Source: Microcaldota archaeon
GTDB taxonomy: Archaea > Micrarchaeota > Micrarchaeia > Anstonellales > Anstonellaceae
NCBI GenBank assembly: GCA_021813025.1
Contig: JAKAME010000039.1
Location: 1-13,322 of the forward strand
Direction of reading: 5' to 3'
DNA: 13,322 nucleotides
Within the stretch, counting starts at the first letter, position 1. Each line of letters begins with the position of its first letter. The position numbers were made by a program, and so were the translations under genes. Shown here piece after piece: positions 1-5,831 of the stretch. Under the pieces are notes generated by a model that was not told the DNA's origin, ran no database searches, and saw only the letters and a program-made list of their open reading frames with translations.

Positions 1-146
1 TATTTCTTGCCCAGCTTGTAGGCACTCCAGCCCCAGTTCCTCCGGTGGATTATCTCCGTAATCTGCCAAGGTTCGAGCGTTTGCATGATTTTATTTACCG
101 AGAGGACATTAATGCGGGATAAGACACTCTTCGGCCCATCCGTCAT
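1..146 (-). CDS. Partial helix-turn-helix protein (5' end only)
   Basis: This reading frame enters from the left edge on the minus strand; only its N-terminus (48 codons) is visible. Starting at the ATG at 146 it reads MTDGPKSVLSRINV..., and an internal ATG at 86 gives MQTLEPWQITEII followed by HRRNWGWSAYKLGKK. The latter part resembles the first helices of a helix-turn-helix domain of the kind that begins some archaeal transposases and resolvase-like proteins, but the recognition helix lies outside the window, so this is a weak inference. For the 146 start, a GGAGGG stretch lies about 8 bases upstream; for the 86 start, a weak TATA-like attaat sits about 25 bases upstream. The start is therefore undecided. 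It is divergent from the AbrB-ACT gene with only 30 bases between ATG 146 and ATG 177. It could be a transposase fragment or an intact regulator. Confidence 0.5.
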   Translation of the reverse strand, partial: MTDGPKSVLSRINVLSVNKIMQTLEPWQITEIIHRRNWGWSAYKLGKK

Positions 147-155
147 CTTTTTATC
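147..155 (+). promoter_or_regulatory. TATA-like box of the AbrB-ACT gene
   Basis: The sequence ctttttatc is centred about 26 bases before the ATG at 177, the spacing expected if transcription starts at or next to the start codon (leaderless mRNA). There is no SD between box and ATG on the plus strand. Confidence 0.45.
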
Positions 156-176
156 CCTCCCCAGCCTCCTCCCCGC

Positions 177-566
177 ATGCCCGATTCCCTCATTTCATCC
201 ATCGACGAGAAAGGCCGGGTGCTCATCCCCCTCTCGGTGCGCCAGGCGCTGGGCCTCACAATCGGCGAGAGGGTGCTTGTGTCTGCCGACGAGCGCTCGC
301 GCATTCTGCTCATCGAGCCGGCGCGAGAGAAGAGGCTGCTCACCCTGCGCATCGAGCTTGCCGACAAGCCCGGCGCTCTGGCCAAGGCCGCCCTCTCGCT
401 CTACGGGCTTGGCGTCGACCTAGTTTCCAGCCGCTCGCGCTCCTCCAAGCGCGGCGAGGCCGCCCTGTGGGAGGTGGAATGCAACCCGCAGGGGGCCGGC
501 ATAGCGCAAATCAAGGCCGCACTCGCCAAGTGCGGCGCGCGCCTCGCAGGCTCGGAATGGCAGTAG
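177..566 (+). CDS. AbrB/SpoVT-domain plus ACT-domain fusion regulator
   Basis: The 129-residue protein has two recognisable parts. Residues about 7-48 form a SpoVT/AbrB swapped-hairpin DNA-binding domain (SSIDEKGRVLIPLSVRQALG, then a GERVLV strand and ILLIEP). Residues about 54-129 look like an ACT domain: LLTLRIELADKPGALAKAA is the typical first strand and PGAL turn at which ACT domains bind small ligands such as amino acids. The predicted role is a DNA-binding regulator whose activity responds to a metabolite through the ACT part; this is inference from the architecture, since AbrB-family proteins with other partners also act as antitoxins. No toxin gene follows. The start at 177 is favoured because a TATA-like box lies 26 bases upstream and the AbrB domain begins a few residues in. 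The repeated AGTGGG element directly downstream could be its operator, but nothing proves this. Confidence 0.8.
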   Translation: MPDSLISSIDEKGRVLIPLSVRQALGLTIGERVLVSADERSRILLIEPAREKRLLTLRIELADKPGALAKAALSLYGLGVDLVSSRSRSSKRGEAALWEVECNPQGAGIAQIKAALAKCGARLAGSEWQ

Positions 567-569
567 TTG

Positions 570-652
570 AGTGGGAAAATAGTGGGCTTTTATTAACCTA
601 TCCCCCGGAGCAGCGCAAGCATTATATACTCTTCAAGTGGGAAAATAGTGGG
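570..652 (+). repeat. Duplicated AGTGGG-aaaat-AGTGGG element around two TATA-like boxes
   Basis: An identical 17-base unit, AGTGGGAAAATAGTGGG, occurs at 570-586 and again at 636-652, 66 bases apart start to start. Each unit is itself two AGTGGG half-sites separated by aaaat, giving four direct half-sites 11 bases apart within a unit (about one DNA turn). TATA-like sequences lie between them (cttttattaacc near 587-598 and attatata at 621-628). The arrangement fits a regulator-binding control region for the small gene that follows, or a duplicated promoter remnant. Confidence 0.6.
621..628 (+). promoter_or_regulatory. TATA-like box of the 684 gene
   Basis: The sequence attatata lies within the intergenic region and would place transcription start near 647-652, i.e. 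inside the second AGTGGG unit. That leaves a leader of about 35 bases ahead of ATG 684, or nearly none ahead of the alternative GTG at 648. Confidence 0.45.
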
Positions 653-683
653 AAACAACCCAACCAGGAACAAAGGCGAGCCC

Positions 684-869
684 ATGGACTTCATACCTAT
701 CAAAAACAACCGGAACCAAAAAACGCCGTTCGACACGCCCGCCGCCGCCCAGAGGCCAGTATCCACTCTGCTGGACAAGTTCAAGGACAATCCGGCGAAT
801 CAGGGCCTTATCCTCAAAGAGCGCCCGGACACGCCCAAGAACGAGGCCGACCGCTGGGTGCTGTGCTAG
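684..869 (+). CDS. Small hypothetical protein (61 aa)
   Basis: I do not recognise this protein. It starts MDFIPIKNNRNQKTPFDTP and ends DRWVLC; it is hydrophilic, rich in Pro, Asn, Asp and Lys, has no membrane segment and a single terminal cysteine. Two things support it being real: most codons end in G or C as in the neighbouring genes, and a TATA-like box precedes it. The ATG at 684 is chosen because aggcgag lies about 4-10 bases upstream as a weak SD; the frame is also open from a GTG at 648, which would be almost leaderless relative to the TATA box and would add 12 residues. It sits between the AbrB-ACT and ACT-like genes in the same direction. Its function is unknown. Confidence 0.5.
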   Translation: MDFIPIKNNRNQKTPFDTPAAAQRPVSTLLDKFKDNPANQGLILKERPDTPKNEADRWVLC

Positions 870-889
870 AAAATCAGCCAGCCCTCACT

Positions 890-897
890 CTTTTAAC
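890..897 (+). promoter_or_regulatory. TATA-like box of the 921 gene
   Basis: The sequence cttttaac is centred 27 bases before ATG 921, with no SD in between, which fits a leaderless start. Confidence 0.45.
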
Positions 898-920
898 ATT
901 TTGTTATTCCCATCACATCC

Positions 921-1607
921 ATGCCCACCGTCGCCCATCTCGTAGGCTCCTATGTGCGCGAGCTGCCCCACTTGGAGCAGTTCATCCAGCGCGATTTGGT
1001 CTCATTCCACCGCCTCGCCCGCCACCTGCGCCCCCGCCTCGAGGCGGAGCTGGGCCATGAGGTGGAAGAGGGCGCTGTTGTTATGGCCCTCTCGCGTTTG
1101 CGCGACAAGATGGGGGAGCGGCGCGCCGAGCAGGAGGGCTCGCCCCTTTGGGGAAAAATCCGCCTTTCCCTGCGCGAGGGCGCTGTCGAAATAGATTTGC
1201 AAAAAACCCCCGGCGCGCTGGCGGCGGCCCAGCAGCTGCAGTCTCTGATGAAGGGCGGGCAGGACGACATCTTCAGCCTTGTGTCAGGCCAGTACGAGCT
1301 CACCATAATCACGTCATCAGAATACGAGAAGCCTTTCCTGGCTGCGCTCAGGAAAGAGAAGCTGCTTCATGTGGAGCGCGACCTGTCGCTGCTCTACCTG
1401 CAATTCCCTTCCGAGCTTTTGTACCAGCCAGGCTTTTTCGACCGCACGCTCTCCGAGCTTGCGTGGGAGAACATCAACGTCTTCGAGCTTGTCTCCACCC
1501 TAAATGAGATGATTCTGGTTTTGAAGTCCAAAGATGCTGCGCGGGCTTATGACTTGCTGAGAAGGAAACTGAAGCCGGCTGTGGCCGGGAAGAAGAAAGA
1601 AGAATAG
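921..1607 (+). CDS. ACT-domain-like regulatory protein
   Basis: The 228-residue protein has a helical N-terminus (about 1-62) that looks like a helix-turn-helix-type module (FHRLARHLRP..., then GAVVMALSRLRDKM). Residues 157-216 look like the ACT module of aspartokinase-type proteins: the end of the strand YLQFP, a turn at PGFFDRTLSEL, then NINVFELVSTLNEMILVLKS, which matches the 'I-x-V-x-E-x-x-S-T-x-x-E' pattern of amino-acid-binding ACT repeats. A second, less clear ACT-like stretch with KTPGAL lies at about 80-130. No catalytic domain is seen, so a ligand-sensing regulator is more likely than an enzyme; this is inference. The C-terminus is a lysine-rich tail (GKKKEE). It is read in the same direction as the AbrB-ACT gene and meets the helicase gene tail to tail, 19 bases apart. 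Its start is supported by the TATA spacing. Confidence 0.65.
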   Translation: MPTVAHLVGSYVRELPHLEQFIQRDLVSFHRLARHLRPRLEAELGHEVEEGAVVMALSRLRDKMGERRAEQEGSPLWGKIRLSLREGAVEIDLQKTPGALAAAQQLQSLMKGGQDDIFSLVSGQYELTIITSSEYEKPFLAALRKEKLLHVERDLSLLYLQFPSELLYQPGFFDRTLSELAWENINVFELVSTLNEMILVLKSKDAARAYDLLRRKLKPAVAGKKKEE

Positions 1608-1626
1608 AGAAGAGGAAAAGAAAAAA
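1608..1626 (-). terminator. T-rich terminator-like tract after the helicase gene
   Basis: Read on the minus strand, the bases just after the helicase stop are almost pure pyrimidine with a run of six T (ttttttcttttcctcttct). Oligo-T tracts without a hairpin are the usual archaeal intrinsic terminator. The tract fills the gap between the convergent genes. Confidence 0.4.
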
Positions 1627-3309
1627 TTAATCCTGCCTTCCCGCGTACTGGTGCCCGCCGCGCGTGTGGCCGTGGCTCTTGGCGGCCCCGATGGGGCGCT
1701 CCTTGATTTTCTTTATTGTGAGCGGCGAGACGGGCGAGCGGCCCATTCCAGCGCCTCCGCCGAATCCGCTCCCGCCGTCCCGGGGTCCGCCCCGCCCGCC
1801 GCCCCGGCCTCCAAATCCTGAGCCATAGGATGAGCGTCCCTCGCGCGGGCCCCTTCCGAACCCGCCTTCGCGCCTTTCTCCCCCATGCCCGAACGGGCGC
1901 CTGCCTTCAGGAGCGCCCGAAGGTCCGCCTTCCCGTCCGCGCCCGAAGCCAGAGCCAAACGAGCGGCGCTCATGCGGCCGGCCTTCTCCCTCGCCGAATC
2001 CGCGCCCGCCCGTCTGGCCGAAAGAGGAGCTTCTTCCATGCCCGAAGCCTGAGCCATAAGGCCTGCGCTCATGCGTCTGCGTTTCGCCGCCGAAGCCGCT
2101 GGAGCCATAGCCCATCGGCGCGGCTGCAGGCACCCCGCCCATTGCCCCGCTCTCTGGCGAGGGCAGGCCGTCAACCTTGAGCTCCTTGATTGTGGTGCCT
2201 ATGCTCTTGGCCCACTCTGCCATAATCTGTGCCTGGTCGGGAAACACGAACGAGATGGCCTCGCCATTTGCGCCCATGCGCCCGGTGCGGCCTATGCGGT
2301 GCACGTAAGTCAAATGGTCCTCAGGCAAATCGTAATTGATGACATGCGAGACGTCGAACACGTCCAATCCGCGGCTCGCAATGTCGGTTGCAACCATCAC
2401 ATGCAATTTTCCTTCGCGGAAATGCGCCATTGCCTCGTCGCGCTGCTTCTGCGTCAAGTCTCCGTGCAATGCCTTGGCGCGGAATCCATCCGTCTTGAGC
2501 TGCTGCCCCACCCTCTCCGCTCCGCGCTTGGTGCGGCAGAAGACAAGGGCAAGGCTTGGCTTGCGCTGCTGCAGCAGCAGGCGCAAAGCCCGCGGGCGCG
2601 TGCGCGCATCCACCTGCACATAATACTGGCTGATTTTCTCCACAGTAAGATGGTCCGGGGGCGTGACGTTGACGCTCTGCGGCGCTTTCATGAATTCGTA
2701 TGCGATGTTTAGCACTTCGCGCGGCATTGTGGCGGAGAAGAGCGCGGTCTGGCGCGTGGGCGGGCTGTGGCGCAGAATGCCCACCACGTCATCAACAAAG
2801 CCCATGTCCAGCATGCGGTCTGCCTCGTCCAGAATGGCCACCTGCACGTGCTCCAAATTGAGGGTGCCTCTCTCCATGTGGTCCATAATCCTTCCCGGCG
2901 TGCCGACCACGACGTCAACCGGCTTTTGGAAGCGGCGCAGCTGCTTCTCCATCTCCTGCCCGCCGTAAACCGGCACGATGTTGAGCTGGGCGGCCTGCCC
3001 CATCTTCTCCATCTGCTCGCACACCTGTATGGCCAGCTCGCGCGTGGGGCACATCACAAGCCCGAAGGGCCTTGCTACTCCGCTGGAATGCGCAGGCCTT
3101 GCGTGCGCCGGGTGGTGCAAAAGCCTGTCGAGCATCGGCAGTCCGAACGCCGCCGTCTTGCCTGTGCCTGTCTGCGCCTGCCCAATCAGGTCCTCGTCCT
3201 GCATCATGAGCGGAATCGCCTGCTCCTGAATGGGGCTGGGCGTCTCGAATCCCATTGCCTTTAGCGCCTCCATAAGCTTGGGGTGGAGGCCGAAGTCTTC
3301 AAATTTCAT
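1627..3309 (-). CDS. DEAD-box ATP-dependent RNA helicase with RGG-rich tail
   Basis: A 560-residue RNA helicase that unwinds or remodels RNA duplexes using ATP. All core motifs are present: Q motif region (FEDFGLHPKLMEALKAMGF, TPSPIQ), motif I AQTGTGKT at 45-52, Ia PTRELAIQ at 88-95, Ib TPGR at 137-140, II DEAD at 161-164, III SAT at 192-194, V ATDIASRGLD near 307-316 and VI HRIGRTGR at 337-344. Residues about 385-525 are a low-complexity Gly/Arg/Ser/Phe tail with repeated HERR-x-[YF]GSGFG and RGG-type units, a form found in RNA-binding helicases linked to cold or ribosome assembly; the extreme end is basic. The ATG at 3309 gives MKFEDFG, the usual DEAD-box N-terminus; a TTG nine codons upstream is possible but less likely. 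Gene is single, convergent with the ACT-like gene. Specific substrate cannot be read from sequence. Confidence 0.95.
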   Translation of the reverse strand: MKFEDFGLHPKLMEALKAMGFETPSPIQEQAIPLMMQDEDLIGQAQTGTGKTAAFGLPMLDRLLHHPAHARPAHSSGVARPFGLVMCPTRELAIQVCEQMEKMGQAAQLNIVPVYGGQEMEKQLRRFQKPVDVVVGTPGRIMDHMERGTLNLEHVQVAILDEADRMLDMGFVDDVVGILRHSPPTRQTALFSATMPREVLNIAYEFMKAPQSVNVTPPDHLTVEKISQYYVQVDARTRPRALRLLLQQRKPSLALVFCRTKRGAERVGQQLKTDGFRAKALHGDLTQKQRDEAMAHFREGKLHVMVATDIASRGLDVFDVSHVINYDLPEDHLTYVHRIGRTGRMGANGEAISFVFPDQAQIMAEWAKSIGTTIKELKVDGLPSPESGAMGGVPAAAPMGYGSSGFGGETQTHERRPYGSGFGHGRSSSFGQTGGRGFGEGEGRPHERRSFGSGFGRGREGGPSGAPEGRRPFGHGGERREGGFGRGPREGRSSYGSGFGGRGGGRGGPRDGGSGFGGGAGMGRSPVSPLTIKKIKERPIGAAKSHGHTRGGHQYAGRQD

Positions 3310-3448
3310 ATTTATCAGTTTCTCGCTTATCGCCAAAACAAACGAGGCAGCCTTTCTTTGAGGCCCGCATCTTTCCTTGGCGTGTATCCACTACGCGGTC
3401 CACGCCCACTCGAAAAAGAGAATTTCTCTAAATCTTGCAAGCGTCACG

Positions 3449-3474
3449 GGCCCAGGCGCGTCATGCCCTGGGCC
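3449..3474. other. Inverted repeat between lipoprotein-like and helicase genes
   Basis: GGCCCAGG at 3449-3456 is an exact inverted match to CCTGGGCC at 3467-3474, leaving a 10-base centre. The stem is very GC-rich. It lies in the 229-base gap 3310-3538, the longest gene-free stretch in the window, which otherwise holds a short T5 run (about 3514-3518 on the minus strand) after the lipoprotein-like gene and presumably the helicase promoter, for which I see no clear TATA box. It may be a transcript-end hairpin, an operator or part of a leader. Confidence 0.35.
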
Positions 3475-3538
3475 AAAACCGCTCATTGGTGAATTGGTTT
3501 GGAAGATGTTGCCCTAAAAACCTATGCCCTTGCCTATT

Positions 3539-4039
3539 TCAGGGCGTCTGCCTGCTGTTCGGATTCTGCCACACCTGCAGGCGCACCCACTCGTCGCTGC
3601 TGCCGAACTGCGGCAGGCCTGTGCACAGCACGGAATAGTCAGATGTCTTGTCGCTGCCCGGAGCCTTGATGCCCTGCTTGGAGTCATTGAGGTTGAAATT
3701 CCACAAAAAGTCCACGCTGCCGTCGCTTTTGAGGAAATTGACGTCGGCGCGCATGAGCTGCTTTGACTCGTTCTCCACCACTACCTGCACCAGCTGCACG
3801 CTCAGGGGGCCAAGCGCGCTGACCACTCCTTTCTGCAAAGTCTTTTCCTCCACCAGCTTGGTGTAGCCGGCTCCCTGCGGGCCTGTGAGGTCTTCGCAGG
3901 CCATGAACGAGACGAGTGGCAGGCCCAGGACGGCCTTTGCGGCGAGGGGCAAGCCCAGGACGGCCTTTGTTGCAGTCGCGCAAACCTCGCGCCGCTTGAG
4001 GTCGATGGTTTCTGGCCGAGTAATTTGTTTCCCTTTCAT
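3539..4039 (-). CDS. Putative exported protein with Tat/lipoprotein-like signal peptide
   Basis: The 166-residue protein has a signal-like N-terminus: KRREV at 15-19 (twin arginine), a hydrophobic stretch at about 26-47, and FMAC ending at Cys48, which resembles a lipobox. This suggests Tat-dependent export and possible lipid anchoring at Cys48; Tat use and lipidation are inferences. The hydrophobic part contains the same sequence KAVLGLPL twice, encoded by a 30-base tandem duplication. The mature part (about 118 residues) has alternating strand-like patterns (VSALGPLSVQLVQVVVEN, RADVNFLKSDGSVDFLWNF) and may be a beta-sandwich; I recognise no family. The ATG at 4039 is chosen because ggag lies five bases upstream; ATG 4057 in frame adds six residues. 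It is divergent from the winged-helix gene at 4138. Confidence 0.65.
   Translation of the reverse strand: MKGKQITRPETIDLKRREVCATATKAVLGLPLAAKAVLGLPLVSFMACEDLTGPQGAGYTKLVEEKTLQKGVVSALGPLSVQLVQVVVENESKQLMRADVNFLKSDGSVDFLWNFNLNDSKQGIKAPGSDKTSDYSVLCTGLPQFGSSDEWVRLQVWQNPNSRQTP
3918..3969. repeat. 30-base tandem duplication inside the signal-peptide coding region
   Basis: A 22-base block at 3918-3939 recurs at 3948-3969 with one difference (ggcag versus ggcaa, then GCCCAGGACGGCCTTTG identical). The period is exactly 30 bases, i.e. ten codons, so the reading frame is kept and the protein gains a second KAVLGLPL unit. Confidence 0.75.
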
Positions 4040-4108
4040 CTCCTCTCCCCGGTTCATTATGTTTTCATTCTTGTAAATGTGGGTATTTTTGATTTATTAA
4101 AGGGAACG

Positions 4109-4116
4109 TTTTTATA
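4109..4116 (+). promoter_or_regulatory. TATA-like box of the winged-helix gene
   Basis: The sequence tttttata is centred 25 bases before ATG 4138, with no SD between; this fits a leaderless start. The 4058-4137 gap also has to carry the promoter of the divergent exported-protein gene; AT-rich ttgatttattaaa at about 4089-4101 is the only candidate box for it. Confidence 0.5.
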
Positions 4117-4137
4117 CACTAAAACTATTTTAGTCGC

Positions 4138-4608
4138 ATGTCCTCCCTTCCTGAAGCCTCCCTAATCCGCCAAGAGCACATCGTGCGGGACATGCAATTA
4201 TTGAGCGAAGTGAAGCTTACCAAGCGCGGCCTCATCCGCTACCTCGCCCTCTCTCTCGGCCTCATCTCCCCCAACGAGAGCCGCACGCTCATGCTCGACA
4301 TCTTCGAGGCATTGTGCGGCGCGCATTTTTCGCACGAGGAGCCTGACATAAACCAGCTCATGGAGCGAATCAATGCCGTGCGCCCTGCCGATTCTCCTGC
4401 CCAGATAAAGGCCGTGCGCTACCATCTGCACGTGCTCAAAGAGAAGGGGATTTTGCAGCGCAAGGAGGGGCACTACAAGTTCGCCCTTCCCCCAATGGCA
4501 GAGCGCGCGGATTTGGGCGAGGCTCTGGAATACGTCTATCTGACCAATGCGAAAAACGCGCTGGAGAAAACCAAGAAGGCGCTGCAGACATTGGAGCACA
4601 TGTATTGA
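4138..4608 (+). CDS. Winged-helix-like transcriptional regulator (putative)
   Basis: The 156-residue protein contains a likely winged helix-turn-helix at about 80-122: INAVRPADSPAQIKAVRYHL followed by HVLKEKGILQRKEGHYKF, where the first part resembles the recognition helix region and the GILQRKEGHYKF segment a wing. The N-terminal half is helical (VKLTKRGLIRYLALSLGLIS, then a stretch with ESRTLMLDIFEALCG), and a C-terminal helix (TNAKNALEKTKKALQTLEHM) could be a dimerisation coiled coil. The likely role is DNA-binding regulation; the target cannot be told. The start is supported by a TATA-like box 25 bases upstream. Its stop is one base from the end of the convergent 4610 gene. Confidence 0.65.
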   Translation: MSSLPEASLIRQEHIVRDMQLLSEVKLTKRGLIRYLALSLGLISPNESRTLMLDIFEALCGAHFSHEEPDINQLMERINAVRPADSPAQIKAVRYHLHVLKEKGILQRKEGHYKFALPPMAERADLGEALEYVYLTNAKNALEKTKKALQTLEHMY

Positions 4609-4609
4609 T

Positions 4610-4963
4610 TCAATTTTGCTTGCGCTGCTTGATGCTCTGCGCCTTCTTCGCCTCAGTTTCCAGTATCGACCTTGCTTTTATAGTATCCTTCCCCTCATAC
4701 GTTATCAGAGAAGCATTCCTTGCATAGGATTCTACCGCGGCCTCAAGCGCCTTCACCAACGCCTCCCCGCGCCGAACATCTTCCGCCGCGCCTTTCTGTC
4801 CTGGTGCCAGTCCTTTTGCAAACGCCAACGGGTCTTTCGCTTTGGGATTTAGAGATTCCAGATATGTCCTCAGCGCCTCCAGCGCCCTTGTTTTCTCAGG
4901 GCTCATGGCCGCTTCCGGCTCCCGCCCTTTAACTTTAGCCGCCTCCAGCTGAAAACACAGCAT
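4610..4963 (-). CDS. Hypothetical helical protein (117 aa)
   Basis: I do not recognise this family. The protein is predicted to be mostly alpha-helical and charged (TRALEALRTYLESLNP, GEALVKALEAAVESYARNAS, KARSILETEAKKAQSIKQRK), soluble, with one cysteine near the N-terminus and a basic C-terminus. The ATG at 4963 is chosen because an AT-rich TATA-like box (ttttaatatg on the minus strand, 5000-4991) lies about 32 bases upstream; an alternative internal ATG at 4906 would give a shorter protein starting MSPEKTRALEAL and also has an AT-rich stretch about 26 bases before it. It is tail to tail with the winged-helix gene and divergent from the toxin-antitoxin pair. A structural or nucleic-acid-associated role is possible but unsupported. 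Confidence 0.5.
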   Translation of the reverse strand: MLCFQLEAAKVKGREPEAAMSPEKTRALEALRTYLESLNPKAKDPLAFAKGLAPGQKGAAEDVRRGEALVKALEAAVESYARNASLITYEGKDTIKARSILETEAKKAQSIKQRKQN

Positions 4964-4990
4964 GCCATCACCACCCCTGCATTCTTAGAA

Positions 4991-5000
4991 CATATTAAAA
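4991..5000 (-). promoter_or_regulatory. TATA-like box of the 4963 gene
   Basis: On the minus strand the bases read ttttaatatg, centred about 32 bases from ATG 4963. Transcription would begin a few bases before the start codon. Confidence 0.4.
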
Positions 5001-5015
5001 TAACCTGTGGTCGTT

Positions 5016-5024
5016 GGGGGGGGG
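5016..5024. repeat. Run of nine G in the intergenic region
   Basis: Nine consecutive G follow tcgtt and precede cgtgtgtg, the longest homopolymer noticed in the window. It lies in the gap 4964-5142 between divergent genes, upstream of the VapBC pair. Such tracts slip easily in replication and in sequencing. Confidence 0.7.
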
Positions 5025-5142
5025 CGTGTGTGTTTTCAAACAAAGCTTTCAGATGGCCGGATTTCCTGCCATCCCGTCTAGGCCGAATTCCTACCATTCA
5101 TTATATTAATTCCTACCCTAAGTATAACTCTTGGTGTATCCT

Positions 5143-5394
5143 ATGGTCGAAGTTTATGACAAGGGCCAGATTGTCATCCCAAAATACATCCGCGACATGC
5201 TCCACCTCCTGCCCGGCTCCCAGCTGCACGCGCGGGTGGAGGCGCGCAAAATCATTCTGGAGCCGGCCGACGACTACTTCGAAGAGTTCGGACGCCTGAC
5301 CGCGCGCAAGACCGGGCGCAGCGACGAAGAGGTCGGGAAACGGATACGCGCGGCCGAACGGCGGATGCATCGGGAGTGGAAACGTGTTCATTGA
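5143..5394 (+). CDS. vapB: AbrB/MazE-type antitoxin of VapBC pair
   Basis: The 83-residue protein begins with a SpoVT/AbrB DNA-binding fold: VYDKGQIVIPKYIRDMLHLL, GSQLHARVEARKIILEP. Residues after about 48 are helical and charged (a stretch with FEEFGRLTARKTGRSDEEVG, then KRIRAAERRMHREWKR) and are expected to wrap around the toxin active site, as in VapB antitoxins. It should bind and neutralise the downstream PIN toxin and, as a complex, repress its own promoter; this follows from the family. The next gene overlaps its end by 11 bases. The ATG at 5143 is chosen over an upstream TTG (5131) because it places the AbrB strand at the N-terminus; ggtg about six bases upstream is a weak SD. Confidence 0.85.
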   Translation: MVEVYDKGQIVIPKYIRDMLHLLPGSQLHARVEARKIILEPADDYFEEFGRLTARKTGRSDEEVGKRIRAAERRMHREWKRVH

Positions 5395-5776
5395 TGCCAA
5401 TGTCTTCATCCACGCCTACGATTCAGGCGGGCGGCAGAAGGCGAGCTGCCTGGCGCTGCTGGAGCGCATCCGCCGTGCCGAAATCCGGGCGCAGACCAGC
5501 ACGCTGGTGCTCAACGAGGTCTTGTACTATTTTCAGGAGGATGACGACGAGACAGCCATCCGCATCTTCATCAACATCTGCCGAACGCCTCACTTGCAGG
5601 TATTGGGGGTGGAGTCAACCTGTCTGGCCCATGTGCCCGAATTGGTGCGTCAGGGCCTGACGGCCAGCGATGCTTATCACGCCGCCGTCATGAAGTGCAA
5701 CGGAATCGATACGATATGCAGCTATGACAAGGGCTTCGACCGCATCCCATCCATCTCGCGGCAGGAGCCAAAGTGA
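5384..5776 (+). CDS. vapC: PIN-domain ribonuclease toxin (VapC family)
   Basis: The 130-residue protein is a PIN-domain nuclease, expected to cleave RNA (for VapC often tRNA or rRNA) with divalent metal. The acidic residues are visible: Asp4 in FIDANVFIH, Glu45 in TLVLNEVLYYF, Asp96 in LTASDAYHAAVM, and Asp115 or Asp119 in CSYDKGFDRIPS near the C-terminus. The length is normal for the family and no active-site residue is missing, so the toxin appears intact. The start is a GTG at 5384, inside the end of the antitoxin gene, with gggag seven bases ahead as SD; the overlap implies coupled translation. Which RNA it cuts cannot be told from sequence. Confidence 0.92.
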   Translation: MFIDANVFIHAYDSGGRQKASCLALLERIRRAEIRAQTSTLVLNEVLYYFQEDDDETAIRIFINICRTPHLQVLGVESTCLAHVPELVRQGLTASDAYHAAVMKCNGIDTICSYDKGFDRIPSISRQEPK

Positions 5777-5801
5777 GGCGGGGTTCGCTGCTCCCACCTG
5801 C

Positions 5802-5809
5802 CTTTTTAC
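5802..5809 (+). promoter_or_regulatory. TATA-like box deciding the PLPBP start
   Basis: The sequence ctttttac is centred 26 bases before the ATG at 5832 but only 20 before the ATG at 5826. Since other genes here start 25-29 bases after their box, 5832 is the better start. Confidence 0.45.
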
Positions 5810-5831
5810 TTCTCCCATCCATAATATGCCC

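Noticed and set aside
69..77. GGTTCGA, like the T-loop of a tRNA
   Set aside because: No matching acceptor or anticodon stems around it; it lies in the partial helix-turn-helix frame.
1713..2712. Long open frames on both strands inside the helicase tail and core (for example 1713-2174 minus and 2071-2712 plus)
   Set aside because: They are out-of-frame readings of the GC-rich helicase gene; the products are low-complexity and have no family resemblance.
3310..3336. TTG start giving nine extra residues on the helicase
   Set aside because: The ATG at 3309 yields the usual DEAD-box N-terminus, and the extra residues do not look like a conserved part.
5826..5831. Earlier ATG of the PLP-binding protein
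   Set aside because: Possible, but only 20 bases from the TATA-like box; ATG 5832 fits the spacing of other genes better.
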